Of a stretch of 64,000 nt of DNA, positions 36,647 to 48,149 are shown one piece after another. Source of the DNA: Branchiostoma floridae (lineage: Eukaryota > Chordata > Leptocardii > Amphioxiformes > Branchiostomatidae); contig NC_049989.1 in the NCBI RefSeq assembly GCF_000003815.2, positions 11,916,422-11,980,421 of the forward strand. Reading direction: 5' to 3'. Both the position numbers and the translations under genes were made by a program. Each line of letters starts with the position of its first letter. Position 1 is the stretch's first letter. The notes under the pieces are model-generated. The model was not told the DNA's origin. It worked only from the letters and a program-made list of their open reading frames with translations, and made no database searches.

Positions 36647-37480
36647 GATGTTGAGTTACAAGTAGACATTTCACTGAGGTCACTACTTCTGAATCCTCAG
36701 GACAAATGGGCTCAGTACTGAGATCTGTGCATGTGCTCATGAAATCTATCCCACTAGATTAGACATGGTTGTCCCCTTTGACATATTACTCACATTCACC
36801 AGGCATGACTCACTGGCCTTCGTCCTGCAGGAGCTGGAGATTGGTTGGTTTTACATCATGCAAATACACATGTGGCCCACATTAGCTTCAACAAAAAAGC
36901 GGGAAATTTGTGTGTGTATTTGCTGCAACAGTGCAGACCTGCCATTTTGAAGTCTCTGGGAGATCACACTTTTCTCGTTTTTTTTTTTGGAGTTCCACTT
37001 CAACTATGTCAACTAGACTTCATTACAAGGGTAAGTTTTTGTTCTTTTACTTGTCTTGAAAGTTGAGATGCTTGATTTCAGTGTACCATGTACCATGTGT
37101 GTCCAACATTTAGATTTAGAAACATGGGCTCTGATCTCTTTTAATTACTGTTCTTGAGTCTGTTCAAGTGGTTTCAAGCCCTATGTTCCAAAATCCCTAT
37201 GTTCCGAAATCCCTCATAATGTTCTGACAAACTATATCAAATCATGTACATGCATTGGATGGCGTTTACAAGTTGTGATATATAGCCACTACGATGATAC
37301 ATAATACCGCCAGAAGGAAACAAAGCACAATCAACTGTCGCTATGTACCTTCATACAAAAACCTGCATGAGCATACAGAAAGTCAAGAGAAAACGGACGT
37401 ATACTGTCAAAAACTTTCATTTAACTTTGGTCCGTCACAACCACTAAATAAATCTTTACGGCTAGTGTAGTGATAAAAAA
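36647..37480. promoter_or_regulatory. Shared upstream region of the transposase and BEN genes
   Basis: The two genes start back to back across about 830 bases, so this stretch should hold both promoters. No clear TATA box or known factor site was picked out. A GTTCCAAAATCCCTAT / GTTCCGAAATCCCTCA direct repeat lies at about 37187 and 37202. Confidence 0.35.
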
Positions 37481-40400
37481 ATGGCGGGCAAATGGTGGCG
37501 TACGTTCAATTTTGTCCGTAACAACCGTAGGCCTGGGCTATGTAAAGGTTCCTCACACTTTTACACCAGCTGTACAAAATGTAGGTCACCAACCTAAATT
37601 CAAGATTGCTGTTGAATCATACTCGTCTTGTGCCGTGAGCACATGTACATGTGATTATTGTCTACAAATATGGTGATGAATGTAACCGCTATTGAAGCCT
37701 TTTTAAAAATGTGCTGAACACGTGGATGTCTGAAGTGTGCATACCGCGGAAATTTCAGCTGCACTATTAAATCTCCTTAAATTCATCGATAATTTATTTG
37801 GCGGTATTATGATTAGTGGCGGTATTATGGTAATTGATGATAGTTTGTGGGCCAAAAATATTACACAGTGCTTACCTTTACTTTCAAATCTAACAAACAC
37901 GTCTTTTTGCATGTAGTTAAACTGATGTGTACTGTTTATTTAATCACCAGATCCAAAATGGTTGTATCTCCTCTTTAAGACAAGAGAGGATGGCAAGCCA
38001 AAAGGCTTGGTATGCGATGCCAAGAGAGTGGTTGTCCCAAAAGGGAAGACCAGGAGAGAGGTTGCCAAAGTTGGCAACCGGGTCACAGTAGTTGACAAGG
38101 ATGGGGAGCATGAGGGAACTGTGCTCTTCAGCACTACAGGTTTGTGCTTACAAATTGTAGTATGCATTTACATTTTTATTCATTGCTATTTATTGTAATG
38201 TCCGTAATTATATAATGATGCACATAGCTCTGAATGTAGCATCAACTACAAAGAAACCTACCTGTACCTCATTTACAATTGCCTGATTAGAAACAGATTG
38301 AGATAAGCCGATGACGTCAACACCTGAGTGCAATTGTTCATAAATAAGTATACAGAACTCCTTTGGCAACTGATGTAATCATACATTTAAATGTTTTTAT
38401 TAAAATTATTAAAAAGGCCATGCTATATGTATTAGTGTTTGATGGGGTGGGGTGGGGGCTCCATCATTAAGTCATCTCAGTTCATTTTCTTTTTCATTTA
38501 AACTTATTTTATTCGTGTATTACAGCCCTGTACATGTCTAAGAAACCTGAACCATGTAGACATAAAGTTTGACTAAAAAGCTGAACATAAAACTGAGCTC
38601 GAGCTTCTTTTGTTTGCCAAATATATATTTTCAGCAGTTTCATCACATTAATATTTTGGGATGGATGGGATGAATATTTTTCAAGGCTGGATAGAAAGGT
38701 TTGTATCAACTGTTAATAAAGTTTTTTTATTTTTCAGGGGATCACTCCGAGGCATCTTCCTTTGGTCTAAGTCTTGACAAGAAACTTGATCATGATGGCA
38801 AGGACAAAGCTAAGGGGGTAAGTCTCATACCAGGCCACATTCCTAAATAGTGAATGGCTTTAAATCATGTATATGAAAATTGTATGATGTTATTTTGTTT
38901 CTGATGTTTTTCATTAAGAGAAAGAATGTAGATAAAAGTTTGCATTGTGCCCTGACTGCTTAATCATACAAGCATGTATTGCTTTCCTGGCATGTAGGTG
39001 TTCTTGACTGAAAAACACCTGTTGAGTACAGTCAGTTGTCCATGTGTAATGGCTCTCAGATCAATCTAGTGGGGGATTGGGATTTTGGGAATACTGTACA
39101 TTGTATGTGCGGATGAAAAAATGCTGTTTCCACCTTGGAAGTGGTCAGGTGGCCTTGTCCATGAGTTGAACTGACCCGTCACAAAAATTTAAGAAGGCAA
39201 AAACAGTAGTGTAAATTGAATGTTACATTCTCCTACTATACCACTTTACAGAAAGCTGCAGAGAGAACTCAAAGTAAAAAAGGAGCAAAACGGACGTCAA
39301 CTAAGGCCAATGATGAGGTATGTAGTCATATATTTGTCCTTGTCATATCTGACAACATTGATGACACTGGTACATTTTGTCCATCAGTCTGTCCATGAAT
39401 ATTGAAAGATCACTAATCAGTTTCTTCCAACTTTAATGGGTACAAGTGATTTGTTTTTAATGCTTGCATTACAGACTGGTCAAGCTAGGTTGATAAATTG
39501 ACTAATAGATTTTTTTTCTTGCTTCAGGCCACCAAAAAGACCAAAGACCAAAGTACAAAGAAGAAGAAGAAGGTACTACTATGTGGTCATGCAAATTGAA
39601 CAAAGTGGCATGATTACTATTGTAGCTTAAGTAAGCCTAGGTCAATTTTTTTGGGATGCCACGGCTAAACATGGGGAAGGACAGGCAAAAGGATGGAGTA
39701 CATGTATATAATTGCGTGGTACTTGCAAGGTTGGGCTATGTGTAGGTATGTGCATGCCAATTTGCCTGACAGGAGTTGCTTGCAACATTTGTTGTGCAAG
39801 TCGTGAGTTTATGTGCTTACAACGTACAATCTCCGTGCGATTGCCATGTTACCGTATGCAGGCCGAACTTGCACGTGGTGCTTACATATGGTTTCCTTAC
39901 TCACTCTCAATGGCATCTAATGAGAGTACGCGTGTTGTCTGTACTGGTTCTTACGGGGTGTGAATCCACAACCAGAAAGCAGAGAGAGTTCAGCATGTAC
40001 TTAGGAAATGCTACAGTGTGTCTGCGTGCTCCCCAATCCATTGGATTTCGTAGAATTTCTTACGGAGATGGCACTTACCACTTATAGATCCCAAACTATG
40101 CGAACGTTTTTGCTTGAAGACAGACAGCATGAAACTTGCATGTACGGTGGGTTGTGACAAGTAACCTGCTTTAGCAAACTTTTTCTTCTACAATGGACCT
40201 ATAGACTTCAAGTTGATGCTTGACTAATGGGCCTACGTCACATTTCCAACGCAGGCCGGGCAGCTTTCGGGAACGAAAAGTATGATATAAAAGACAACAA
40301 ACTACACAAGACGTCGTCAACATAAGATTCGTGGGCATAATTTATGTATATTTCTAGACATATCTTTAAATTTTCCGTTCCTTAAAGCATTCCGGCCGGG

Positions 40401-43043
40401 CCCCGGTTTGGAAATGTGACCTAAGCCTTACCGGTTTAAAAGTAACGACTAGTTTTTTGAGTCAGTAAATGTTATTTGATATTCATATCAAGTTCTGGTA
40501 AGCAACAAAGTTCCTTTTTCGCAATCAATCAACCATAGACTGGGGCCTTGGGACACAATGTCATAGTTACAAATAAAGAATAGAAAACTACATGCAATCA
40601 TAGCTGTATAATGATCAAACTTGTTAACCACGTACAGGCACCGACACCTCACGACATTGCCCTTGCCAAGCATAGACAAGCTGCCATGAATGGTTCTGCC
40701 GATGAGCTGTTGCAGTTGATGGTAAGTTCTCTTAACACGCATGTACGGTGCATGTAGACAAGGGACACAGCAAAAAGGAAAATCAATACACACCAAACAT
40801 CAAATTGAGAATTTACACAATTCTACCTTATTTTGTACCTTAGGTACTATCAGTAAATGTATTGTGTTTTATAATGTTTGTCCATCTAAAATGACAAAAA
40901 CTATTGCTCAAATAAGATGAAACTGAAAGACTGACCATATGTGGTTAGCATGAAAATGACCACAGTGATGATATCTTTAGACATTCATTCTACCACAATT
41001 CTACAATATTGACTCCATTTGTTTGTTACCAATCTACAGAATGTTGCTGGAGAAGAGCCCACAGAGCAGGAGAATGGAGAGCCCACAGAGCAGGAGAATG
41101 GAGAGCCCACAGAGCAGGAGAATGGGGAGCCCACAGAGCAGGAGAATGGGGAGCCCACAGAGCAGGAGAATGGAGAGCCCACGGAGCAGGAGAATGGAGA
41201 GCCCACGGAGCAGGAGAATGGAGAGCCCACGGAGCAGGAGAATGGAGAGCCCACGGAGCAGGAGAATGGAGAGCCCACGGAGCAGGAGAATGGAGAGCCC
41301 ACGGAGCAGGAGAATGGAGAGCCCACGGAGCAGGAGAATGGGGAACCCACGGTGCAGGAGAATGGAGAGCCCACGGAGCAGGAGAATGGAGAGCCCACAG
41401 GCCTGGGTCTTGTACAGCCCATGGAGCAGGAGAATGGAGAGCCCACAGGCCTGGGTCTTGTACAGCCCATAGAGCAGGAGAATGGAGAGGCCACGGAGCA
41501 GGAGAATGGAGAGCCCACGGAGCAGGAGAATGGGGAGCCCACGGAACAGGAGAATGGAGAGGCCACGGAGCAGGAGAATGGAGAGCCCACAGGCCCGGGT
41601 CGTGTACAGCCCACAGGCCCGGGTCGTGTACAGCCCACAGGCCCGGGTCGTGTACAGCCCACAGGCCCGGGTCGTGTACAGCCCACAGGCCCGGGACGTG
41701 TACAGCCCACAGGCCCGGGTCGTGTACAGCACACAGGCCCGGGTCGTGTACAGCCCACAGGCCCGGGTCGTGTACAGCCCACAGGCCCAGGTCGTGTACA
41801 GCACACAGGCCCGGGTCGTGTACAGCACACAGTTTGGGGTCCTGTACAGCCCACGTGGTATGGAGAAGAACAGTTGCCCCCACGTCAACCTGGTCTTGAT
41901 TATTCCCCCATCTCAACTGATCCTTCCTTCAACACTACTCCCGTCCATCGCCCTTTGCAGTTCTCTTCACCAGCCACATCCACCCCTCAGTTTAACAGCA
42001 GTCTCCGATCACCCCTTCACCAAATCAACAATCTGACGACTAATGCAGAAACCACCAGGCGTTTCAAGTACCCACTGCAGACCCCTCTGGTAATTAAAAT
42101 TTTCACCTTGAAAATCTTGTGTTCTAAAATAATGTACTTTCTACTTTCTTTCTGATTACACTAAGATAAGACCACAGAAAGAAACACTTGAATGGATAAC
42201 ATCCGCTGCGACTGCAAATAAATGAGATAGGCCAAAAAAAAACAATGTGCATTATGAGACCTGGTATTACATCAAAACTGCTTCTTGTGATGTTAGAAAA
42301 TGAATGTACAAACCAAGTACATAATTTTTATGTAGAAGTTTCATTTCTTTTTTCAGAACACAGTGCAGTCACCCGTCCCACTGGGGTCAGGGAACTATGG
42401 AGTTGTCATTTTTCCCAGTCAGTTGCTCAATGCAGAACTGACTGGGAGAAATAGTCCTAAGGCCTACATGAAGAAGTTGATGGATTTTTATTTCACGAGG
42501 GAGGTGCTGGCTGTGTCTAATTATAAAGGAGGAGGATCCAACGGATATGCAGCTTTAGACCAGGACATCATGGGAGCCATTGTTTGTGAGTAGTATCTGA
42601 TAATTCAAAGAAGGCAATGCTATAACTTCAATGAAACACACTCAGATAACACACAAATGTTTATGTAAAATTACAAGTTTATTGTCCAATGTCATGTTGA
42701 ATTTTTCACTCTCCTTTTGGGTTGTATATGTACTTTGCATGTGATAACAATGTTAACGGCATACAAATAAATGCTGCTTTTCAAGGTATATATTTTTTTT
42801 CTTTCACATTGAGCATTGTCCAATACATCTGTAGTTTCTTATCAGTAAAATATTAGTTTATCAGCACCAAATTAAAACGTAATGCTAACAAGTCCTTTTT
42901 TTTCAGCCGCAACCCTCACCAAGTACCCGAACTGCACGGAAATGAGTATCAGCAGTGAAGTAGGCAACAAATGTGTTAAGGCGAGAAAATATTTCAAAAA
43001 TAAAAGGGATGGGCCTAGGTGCTTCATGGATAGCTCATTGTAA
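37481..43043 (+). CDS. BEN-domain protein with long coding minisatellites
   Basis: Exons are 37951-38139, 38738-38817, 39252-39317, 39528-39572, 40638-40721, 41040-42089, 42357-42585 and 42907-43043, all with AG/GT borders and matching phase. The first coding exon is less sure: ATG at 37481 with a T|GTAGGT donor at 37580 gives the needed phase 1 and would make 659 residues. The N-terminal part (KWLYLLFKTRED) is followed by a lysine-rich, probably nuclear tract (ATKKTKDQ, KKKKK). Then come about 20 EPTEQENG units and 10 GPGRVQPT units. The C-terminal 100 residues match a BEN domain: YMKKLMDFYFTREVLAVSN, LDQDIMGAIV, TKYP and NKCVKARKYFKNK. BEN domains bind DNA or chromatin proteins and also occur in viral and transposon-linked proteins. 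The gene is divergent from the tnp2-type gene. Confidence 0.8.
39705..40165. mobile_element. Diverged family B element in BEN-gene intron
   Basis: GTGTGTCTGCGTGCTCCCC, ATTGGATTTCGTAGAATTTC and TTACGGAGATGGCACTTACC match the interior of the element at 4765-5088 in the same orientation. The ends are decayed (TTGCAAGGTTGGGC on the left, GGGTTGTGACAAG on the right). Family A follows within about 70 bases. Confidence 0.55.
40232..40429. mobile_element. Family A palindromic MITE, second copy
   Basis: It opens with CCTACGTCACATTTCCAAC, keeps GGCCGGGCAGCTTTCGGGA, and ends with CCGGCCGGGCCCCGGTTTGG and AAATGTGACCTAAG. This is the same unit as at 4566-4760 at about the same length. It lies in the intron before exon 40638-40721 of the BEN gene. 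Confidence 0.75.
41050..41845 (+). repeat. Two fused 24-bp coding minisatellites
   Basis: GAGCCCACGGAGCAGGAGAA plus TGGA repeats about 20 times, then CCCACAGGCCCGGGTCGTGT plus ACAG about 10 times. Two hybrid units (GGCCTGGGTCTTGTACAG) sit between blocks of the first type. Both units are 24 bases, so the reading frame is kept whatever the copy number, and no stop appears in five of six frames. Confidence 0.95.
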
Positions 43044-43832
43044 AGCAGAATTTGGTACAATGTATTTCCTACCTTTAGCCTAGTACTAGATTTTTAGCAA
43101 TGTTTGTGGTTACAGTAGGTTCTAAAAACTAAAAGTCTATAAGTGTTTTGATGTCACCCCATATGTTATGATACAGTTTTAACGTGATTATGCCATGATT
43201 TTTTTTCTTTTTTGGCCTGCTCTGGTGTTTCTTGTGTTTATCATAGGCATATATTGTAATTTAACAGGAAGTCATTCAATGCTGTGTCAACTTTCAACTT
43301 AAAGCTGATGTGTAAAACAAGAAAGTATGCTACAATAATATGAATTGTAGGTAAAATTGCAGGCCAACAACTGCTCTGTGTATATAGACAACAGATAGAA
43401 TTGTGTAACACTGATTTTGTTGACTTTTGTCATGTCAAAAGTGGTGGGCTGGAATATATACTGCCCCTTATCTGTTAGCTTCTACAGCAAGCATGTACCG
43501 GTATGATGCAGGCCAAAAAAGTAGGAACTGATTCAGAAATTATCCAGAGAAGTCATGACCTTTTTGTGAACTCCTTTTTTTTTTATCAATATCAGATGTG
43601 ACTCAGCTCTGAGAAAGTTAAGCTTGCAGCCTGGGTTACAGTGCCCTGTGTAATATACCGTGAAATAGGGGTTAAACCTGACAGAGCTGCCTGCACTCAA
43701 CTTACTTAATTTACACTTACAGAGGAATTTCTTTGGATGTTTCCTCATTGTGACTTTGAGACCCTGGGAAATGAACAGACAAGTGAAAATCAGTGCACTT
43801 TGCTGGTTGGCAGAATGCCCTTAACAAACTAT
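43044..43832. other. BEN-gene 3' flank
   Basis: AT-rich sequence that should contain the 3' UTR. No gene and no clear AATAAA was found. Confidence 0.35.
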
Positions 43833-45005
43833 CAGGCCTGGAATGGCACTGTCAGTGACTGTCAGACAGCACTGTTTTGCCTCTGATCAGGGCCTGTCAG
43901 TGCACTGTATCAGCCACTAATTATTCACAAAATATGCAAATTTTCAGTCGTAGAAACAGTCGTTAAATCATGACTGACAGTCATAGATTCCCAGTGGCTG
44001 ACAGTCGTAGAACAGTCGTAAAACAGTCGTTGAATCATGACTGACAGTCGTGGATTCCCAGAGGCTGACAGACGTAAAACAGTCGCTGACAGTCGTAGAT
44101 CTGCTCTTACATAACAAAACACTTCTGCTCATGTACTAGATTTTGGAGGTAAAAATTATACAAAAACTGAACAATAGAAAGATTTTGGCTAACTAGATTC
44201 TATCTACATAGAGTACAGAAATTTATGCAACTGCAAAATGCTTCAAAAAGTAACTGAAGCAGAAAGACCATTATAGACAAGAATGGGGCATCGTCAATTC
44301 TCTGTCATTGATTTGACAAGTTTAAAATGCTTATAATATGAAGTTCTGAAACCACAACCAAATAAGTCTCTTAAAGAACAAGACAACAACTGACGGTACA
44401 CAAATGTACATGATTGTTAATTCTGTACCTATTTGTTTAAGGCACCCAGTCTATAGCACAGTCTGCCATGCCCCCCTCCCAACAATTGTCAAAATTCAAA
44501 ATGTGGCCATTTGTCACTAATATCTTACCTCAGAAACATGATGTACACTTCCCCCCACATCCACAGTACTTCCAAACAATAGTTATGGCAATCAATCTCC
44601 TTTCCAAGCTGCAAAGTCTGAGAGATGAAGGCCTGGATACAGAGTAAATATCCCTGCTGTCCTTCTCTAGCTGAGCTCAAAACCTAACTGTCTCAATTCA
44701 AACTTCCCTGGGCCTGCAGCCAATTAAAAGAGCTGGCATCTGATTCGCTAAATGCCTAATTAATACAAGATTTTGATTTGCCATGGCTGACAGTGGTGGG
44801 ACTGTCATCAACAGTCGTATTTCAGGCCTGTCAAGACAGTCCTAAGCGCTTTCAGGCCTGTCAAGACAGTCCCAGATCAGTGCAGAGCCCGATTTGTACT
44901 TGCCAGACGTATTGCAGGCCTGTCAGTGGAGGTCTTCTGCTGATTTGCGTCTGAAATGCCTCTGTCAGTGCCTATCCAGCCACTGACAGTGGCATTCCAG
45001 GACTG
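43833..45005. mobile_element. 1.17-kb inverted-repeat transposon with subterminal ACAGTCGT motifs
   Basis: The 25-base ends are inverted copies with two mismatches (CAGGCCTGGAATGGCACTGT on the left, CAGTCCTGGAATGCCACTGT read from the right). Just inside both ends CTGACAGTCGT, AACAGTCGT and AGGCCTGTCA occur many times in both orientations. Such arrays are typical transposase-binding subterminal repeats of hAT and related elements. No long open frame is present, and no target duplication was confirmed. Confidence 0.75.
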
Positions 45006-45455
45006 ATGGTTTGCTACGGGTGAGCTTGTAAAGCAGGTTATGTAATTATTTTATTAAGAGAGGGGACTCTGCACTAACTATAGTTGGCATACAATTATTA
45101 ACTACTTATAATTAGCAGGAAATTGTCTGAAGAATTCCATCCTTATTTCATACAGGTCCCTTCAGTCTATATGAAAACCAAAAGGTCTGCATACTTACTC
45201 AATCACATTATTATTCTAATTTGGGAGAGAAATGTGTAAGTTGGGCCTTAAAAACAGGGCCTAATTTGTCATGCAAGGGGGTGGGATGAATTTAAGGGGA
45301 ATGCCATTTCTGAGGGTTGAATTATCAGCATTATTCTAAGGTTCTACCACCCTACTTTAATAGTGACCTTAAATTGAGTCATTCCTTTTTCAACACATAA
45401 CTTGACTGGAAAAATAATATTATCCAGTTGGTAAATCATACTAGGACATAAGATT

Positions 45456-45671
45456 ATTCTTTTATACAACCAGTTTTTCTTACTTGCTGACGTTTAGATG
45501 TCTGTCAGACTTCTTCATCAGAGCTTCTAACTAGATACTGCTTCCTACATCGGCTACATATAGCGACAAGAAGCAGAACTCCAGTTCGAAGCTCTGTCTG
45601 AGGAAGATGTCTGACAGACAATATTAGAAAGGTCAGCAGGTGAGAAAAACTGGTTGTGTAAATTAAAGAAT
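45456..45671. repeat. Inverted repeat
   Basis: ATTCTTTTATACAACCAGTT running to GATGTCTGTCAGACTTCTTC pairs with GAAGATGTCTGACAGAC through AAAAACTGGTTGTGTAAATT, with several mismatches and a centre of about 70 bases. Its origin is unknown. Confidence 0.55.
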
Positions 45672-46734
45672 ACTCTGATGTCACATAACTTCCTTGCATG
45701 CCAGCATTCATGTTTCCATATATAATGTACCATGAACTGGGGGTGTGTGACTGTTATCTGAACTCCCCATCTGGACATGCTTCATGAACTACTCAGGGGG
45801 CCTGCTGTACAGAACTTCCTTGGGGCATGTTGGTCCTAGATCTAGAGCCCAGGGAGTTGGGCTGGAGTTTGGCTGTATCGGCTCTAGAAACAGTCTGAGC
45901 ATCTAATAACTGCCGACAGGGGTAAAGTTGAGTAGAGTTACTTTCAAAGTTTCATGCTATACAATCTAATACAATTTACACTATTTGAAGTATCCTTATA
46001 ATCAGGTGACTTTGAATGTATAAAGTCAATTTTTACAGCATCATATTGTGACTTAAATACTGACTACATTTAGATTGCAGACAATGCAATACATGCACGT
46101 ACATCATGGCAAACGCAGGCAGCTTAATAGCTGTGATATAGAGATTATAAAGTGCCAACACATTCATGTACATACATTTTACACTACTCATTGAATACAA
46201 TCATACTTCAAATGAAACTGTTACAACAATATTTAATGAGTAGAACATAAGTTAAACTTGATAGGTTTGGAATATTACAGATAACAGAACATAAATGTAC
46301 AGGTAACAGATGCGATGCTACAGTATAGATTGGTGACTGAGTGGTTTAACTGGAGAACCGTTTTGTGGAGGAAATGTAGGATTCAAGGGCAGCAAGTACA
46401 TGTACTTGTAACTTTACTTGTACCATTGTCACATCCTAGTAGCCCCTGTTATATTACTTATGAAACAAACTTAGATGATCTGGAGTGACTAAATTAAAAC
46501 TATAGAATTTCATGCCTACATTAAAATCATAACCCCCTTCTGTTGTTGGATGTCCATCGCTCTGCTTTCCCTTCAACCATCCTTATAAATAGGTCACCGT
46601 CACAATACTGAAGAGACGGAAAGAGTAAAGGCCACACCACTTTTAACTTTGTTTTTAGAATAATTCACATCTAAGTCTGAACTCTTAGTGTTATGGTTAA
46701 AGATAGTTAAATAGAGACGTATTTGAAGGCTTTC
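45672..46734. other. No gene seen
   Basis: AT-rich sequence, probably including the 3' UTR of the minus-strand gene that ends at 46735. Confidence 0.35.
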
Positions 46735-47844
46735 CTAGTCAAATTCAAGTCTCCTAATGGGGCTTAGGTCAGCAACATCGATCACAGGTACATTTTTCTC
46801 CCTCAGTTTGTCCATAAGGTCATCAACTGTCTCACCCAGCATCAAGCCTTTACTTAGTGCCAATTTGTCAATTATGATGCATGTTGTTGTGTTGTCAAAG
46901 AATGTCTGTACTTGACCATGCAATACGCGAACTTTTCTTTGGAGGTTTCTCATTCTCAAAGTACTCATGCCATAGTCTGGTATATAGCATTTTTGACCCT
47001 CCAAAGTTGTTGTAGTGTTTCTTGTGCTGGGTATTCCCGCTGACCTCACTGATTCAGGGCTGTCGGCAAATGGGGGTAAATAGCTGTGAGGACTGCTTTC
47101 CATGTTTGCTGAAGATCCACATGATGCTGCACTCGTTGACTTTCTGTCTTCTACACAATGATTGTCATGGTTCTGAGATTGCTCCATCATGATGCTTCCT
47201 TCTGCAACTGTGTTCTCTGTTTCTTCCACATGTGGATCTTGAGGAACAGCAGAATGTGCAGCAAACTCCATCCACTGTATGCCACAGTAGAAGTACTTTT
47301 GTTTCCCTCCAACTCTAATTCTCTTGTGCCTGACATCTGGAAAAGCGTCCTTGATGGAATGACCTAGTTCTGGGTCACTAGTGTAACCAAAAGCTTGATG
47401 AAGCTGTTGTTTTATTTCAGCACATTCAATCCGAGTACCATTTGCAAGTTGAAGGTGTTCTTTCAACCTGGTATTTTGAGAGAAACATGAAGTTTTTTTA
47501 ATAAATGTTTCAAATATTTCAGGGCAACTGTATTTATGCAGGTCCATCTCTATTTCAAGACTGATTCCAGGGCTTAGAACCTCAGTAAATTTGAGACACA
47601 TGAATTAGTTTCGTACATCATAATATATTTGTAGACAGAATATTAAGCATCTGTGTTGCATTATAAGAATCATGACTATCATATTTATATATAACATCTG
47701 ATTCAGTACATTTTGATTCCTTGGGCTCATCAACCAAAATAGAGTTACATAAACAACTTACCACTCAACACGACACTGTCTGAAGTCAGATTCTAAACAA
47801 ACTCTTGCGTGTTGGCAGCTTTCAGAGCATGAATCCATTTCCAT
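46735..47844 (-). CDS. Small protein with RFX-like winged helix
   Basis: The main exon is one long open frame to a stop at 46735. A likely first exon, 47844-47762, starts MEMDSCSESCQ and ends in phase 2 at TG|GTAAGT. The phase-matching acceptor is CTAAG at 47573, so exon 2 would be 47572-46735 and the protein 306 residues. The open frame's own ATG at 47601 has an in-frame TAA just before it and would give 288 residues. Residues about 95-128 (LGHSIKDAFPDV, KRIRVGGKQKYFYCGI) resemble the core of the RFX winged helix, whose usual form includes FP, RRLG.RG and SKYHYYGI. The middle is serine/threonine-rich and the C-terminal 70 residues (LQRKVRVLHGQVQ, MLGETVDDLMDKL) look helical. It probably binds DNA. 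I do not recognise the full-length protein. Confidence 0.6.
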
Positions 47845-48149
47845 AATGGCAACCTCAAGACATTGAAGGAAAGTCGCGCAACAAAATCAGCTTCTGTCTG
47901 CAAGTGACTACAGTACCTGGTACTGTAATGACCTGGGCACATGTGGGGGACCTCTGGTGTGGGAGGAAAGACAAGGTGGTCTGTGACAGGACCAGGATGA
48001 ATGAGGCATGGAAACTCATGTTAGGGTAGAGTTTCCTGTGTATCAGTGACTCATCAAAGGAAAAACATTGAATTACATCAAGGATACAATGTAGCTAGCT
48101 CCCTTGCTTGTGCTTAGTCAGTCATACTTTTACATGTTACTGATTACTA

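Noticed and set aside
36765-37066. Short plus-strand frames as first exon of the BEN gene
   Set aside because: Neither gives a donor in the phase required by the 37951 acceptor; the ATG at 37481 does.
41050-41845. CRISPR-like or silk-like array
   Set aside because: Units are directly abutting with no unique spacers and lie in frame inside an exon of an animal gene.
41019-41916. Long open frames in several other frames on both strands
   Set aside because: They are a by-product of 24-base repeats without stops. Only the plus frame that links to flanking exons and the BEN domain is supported.
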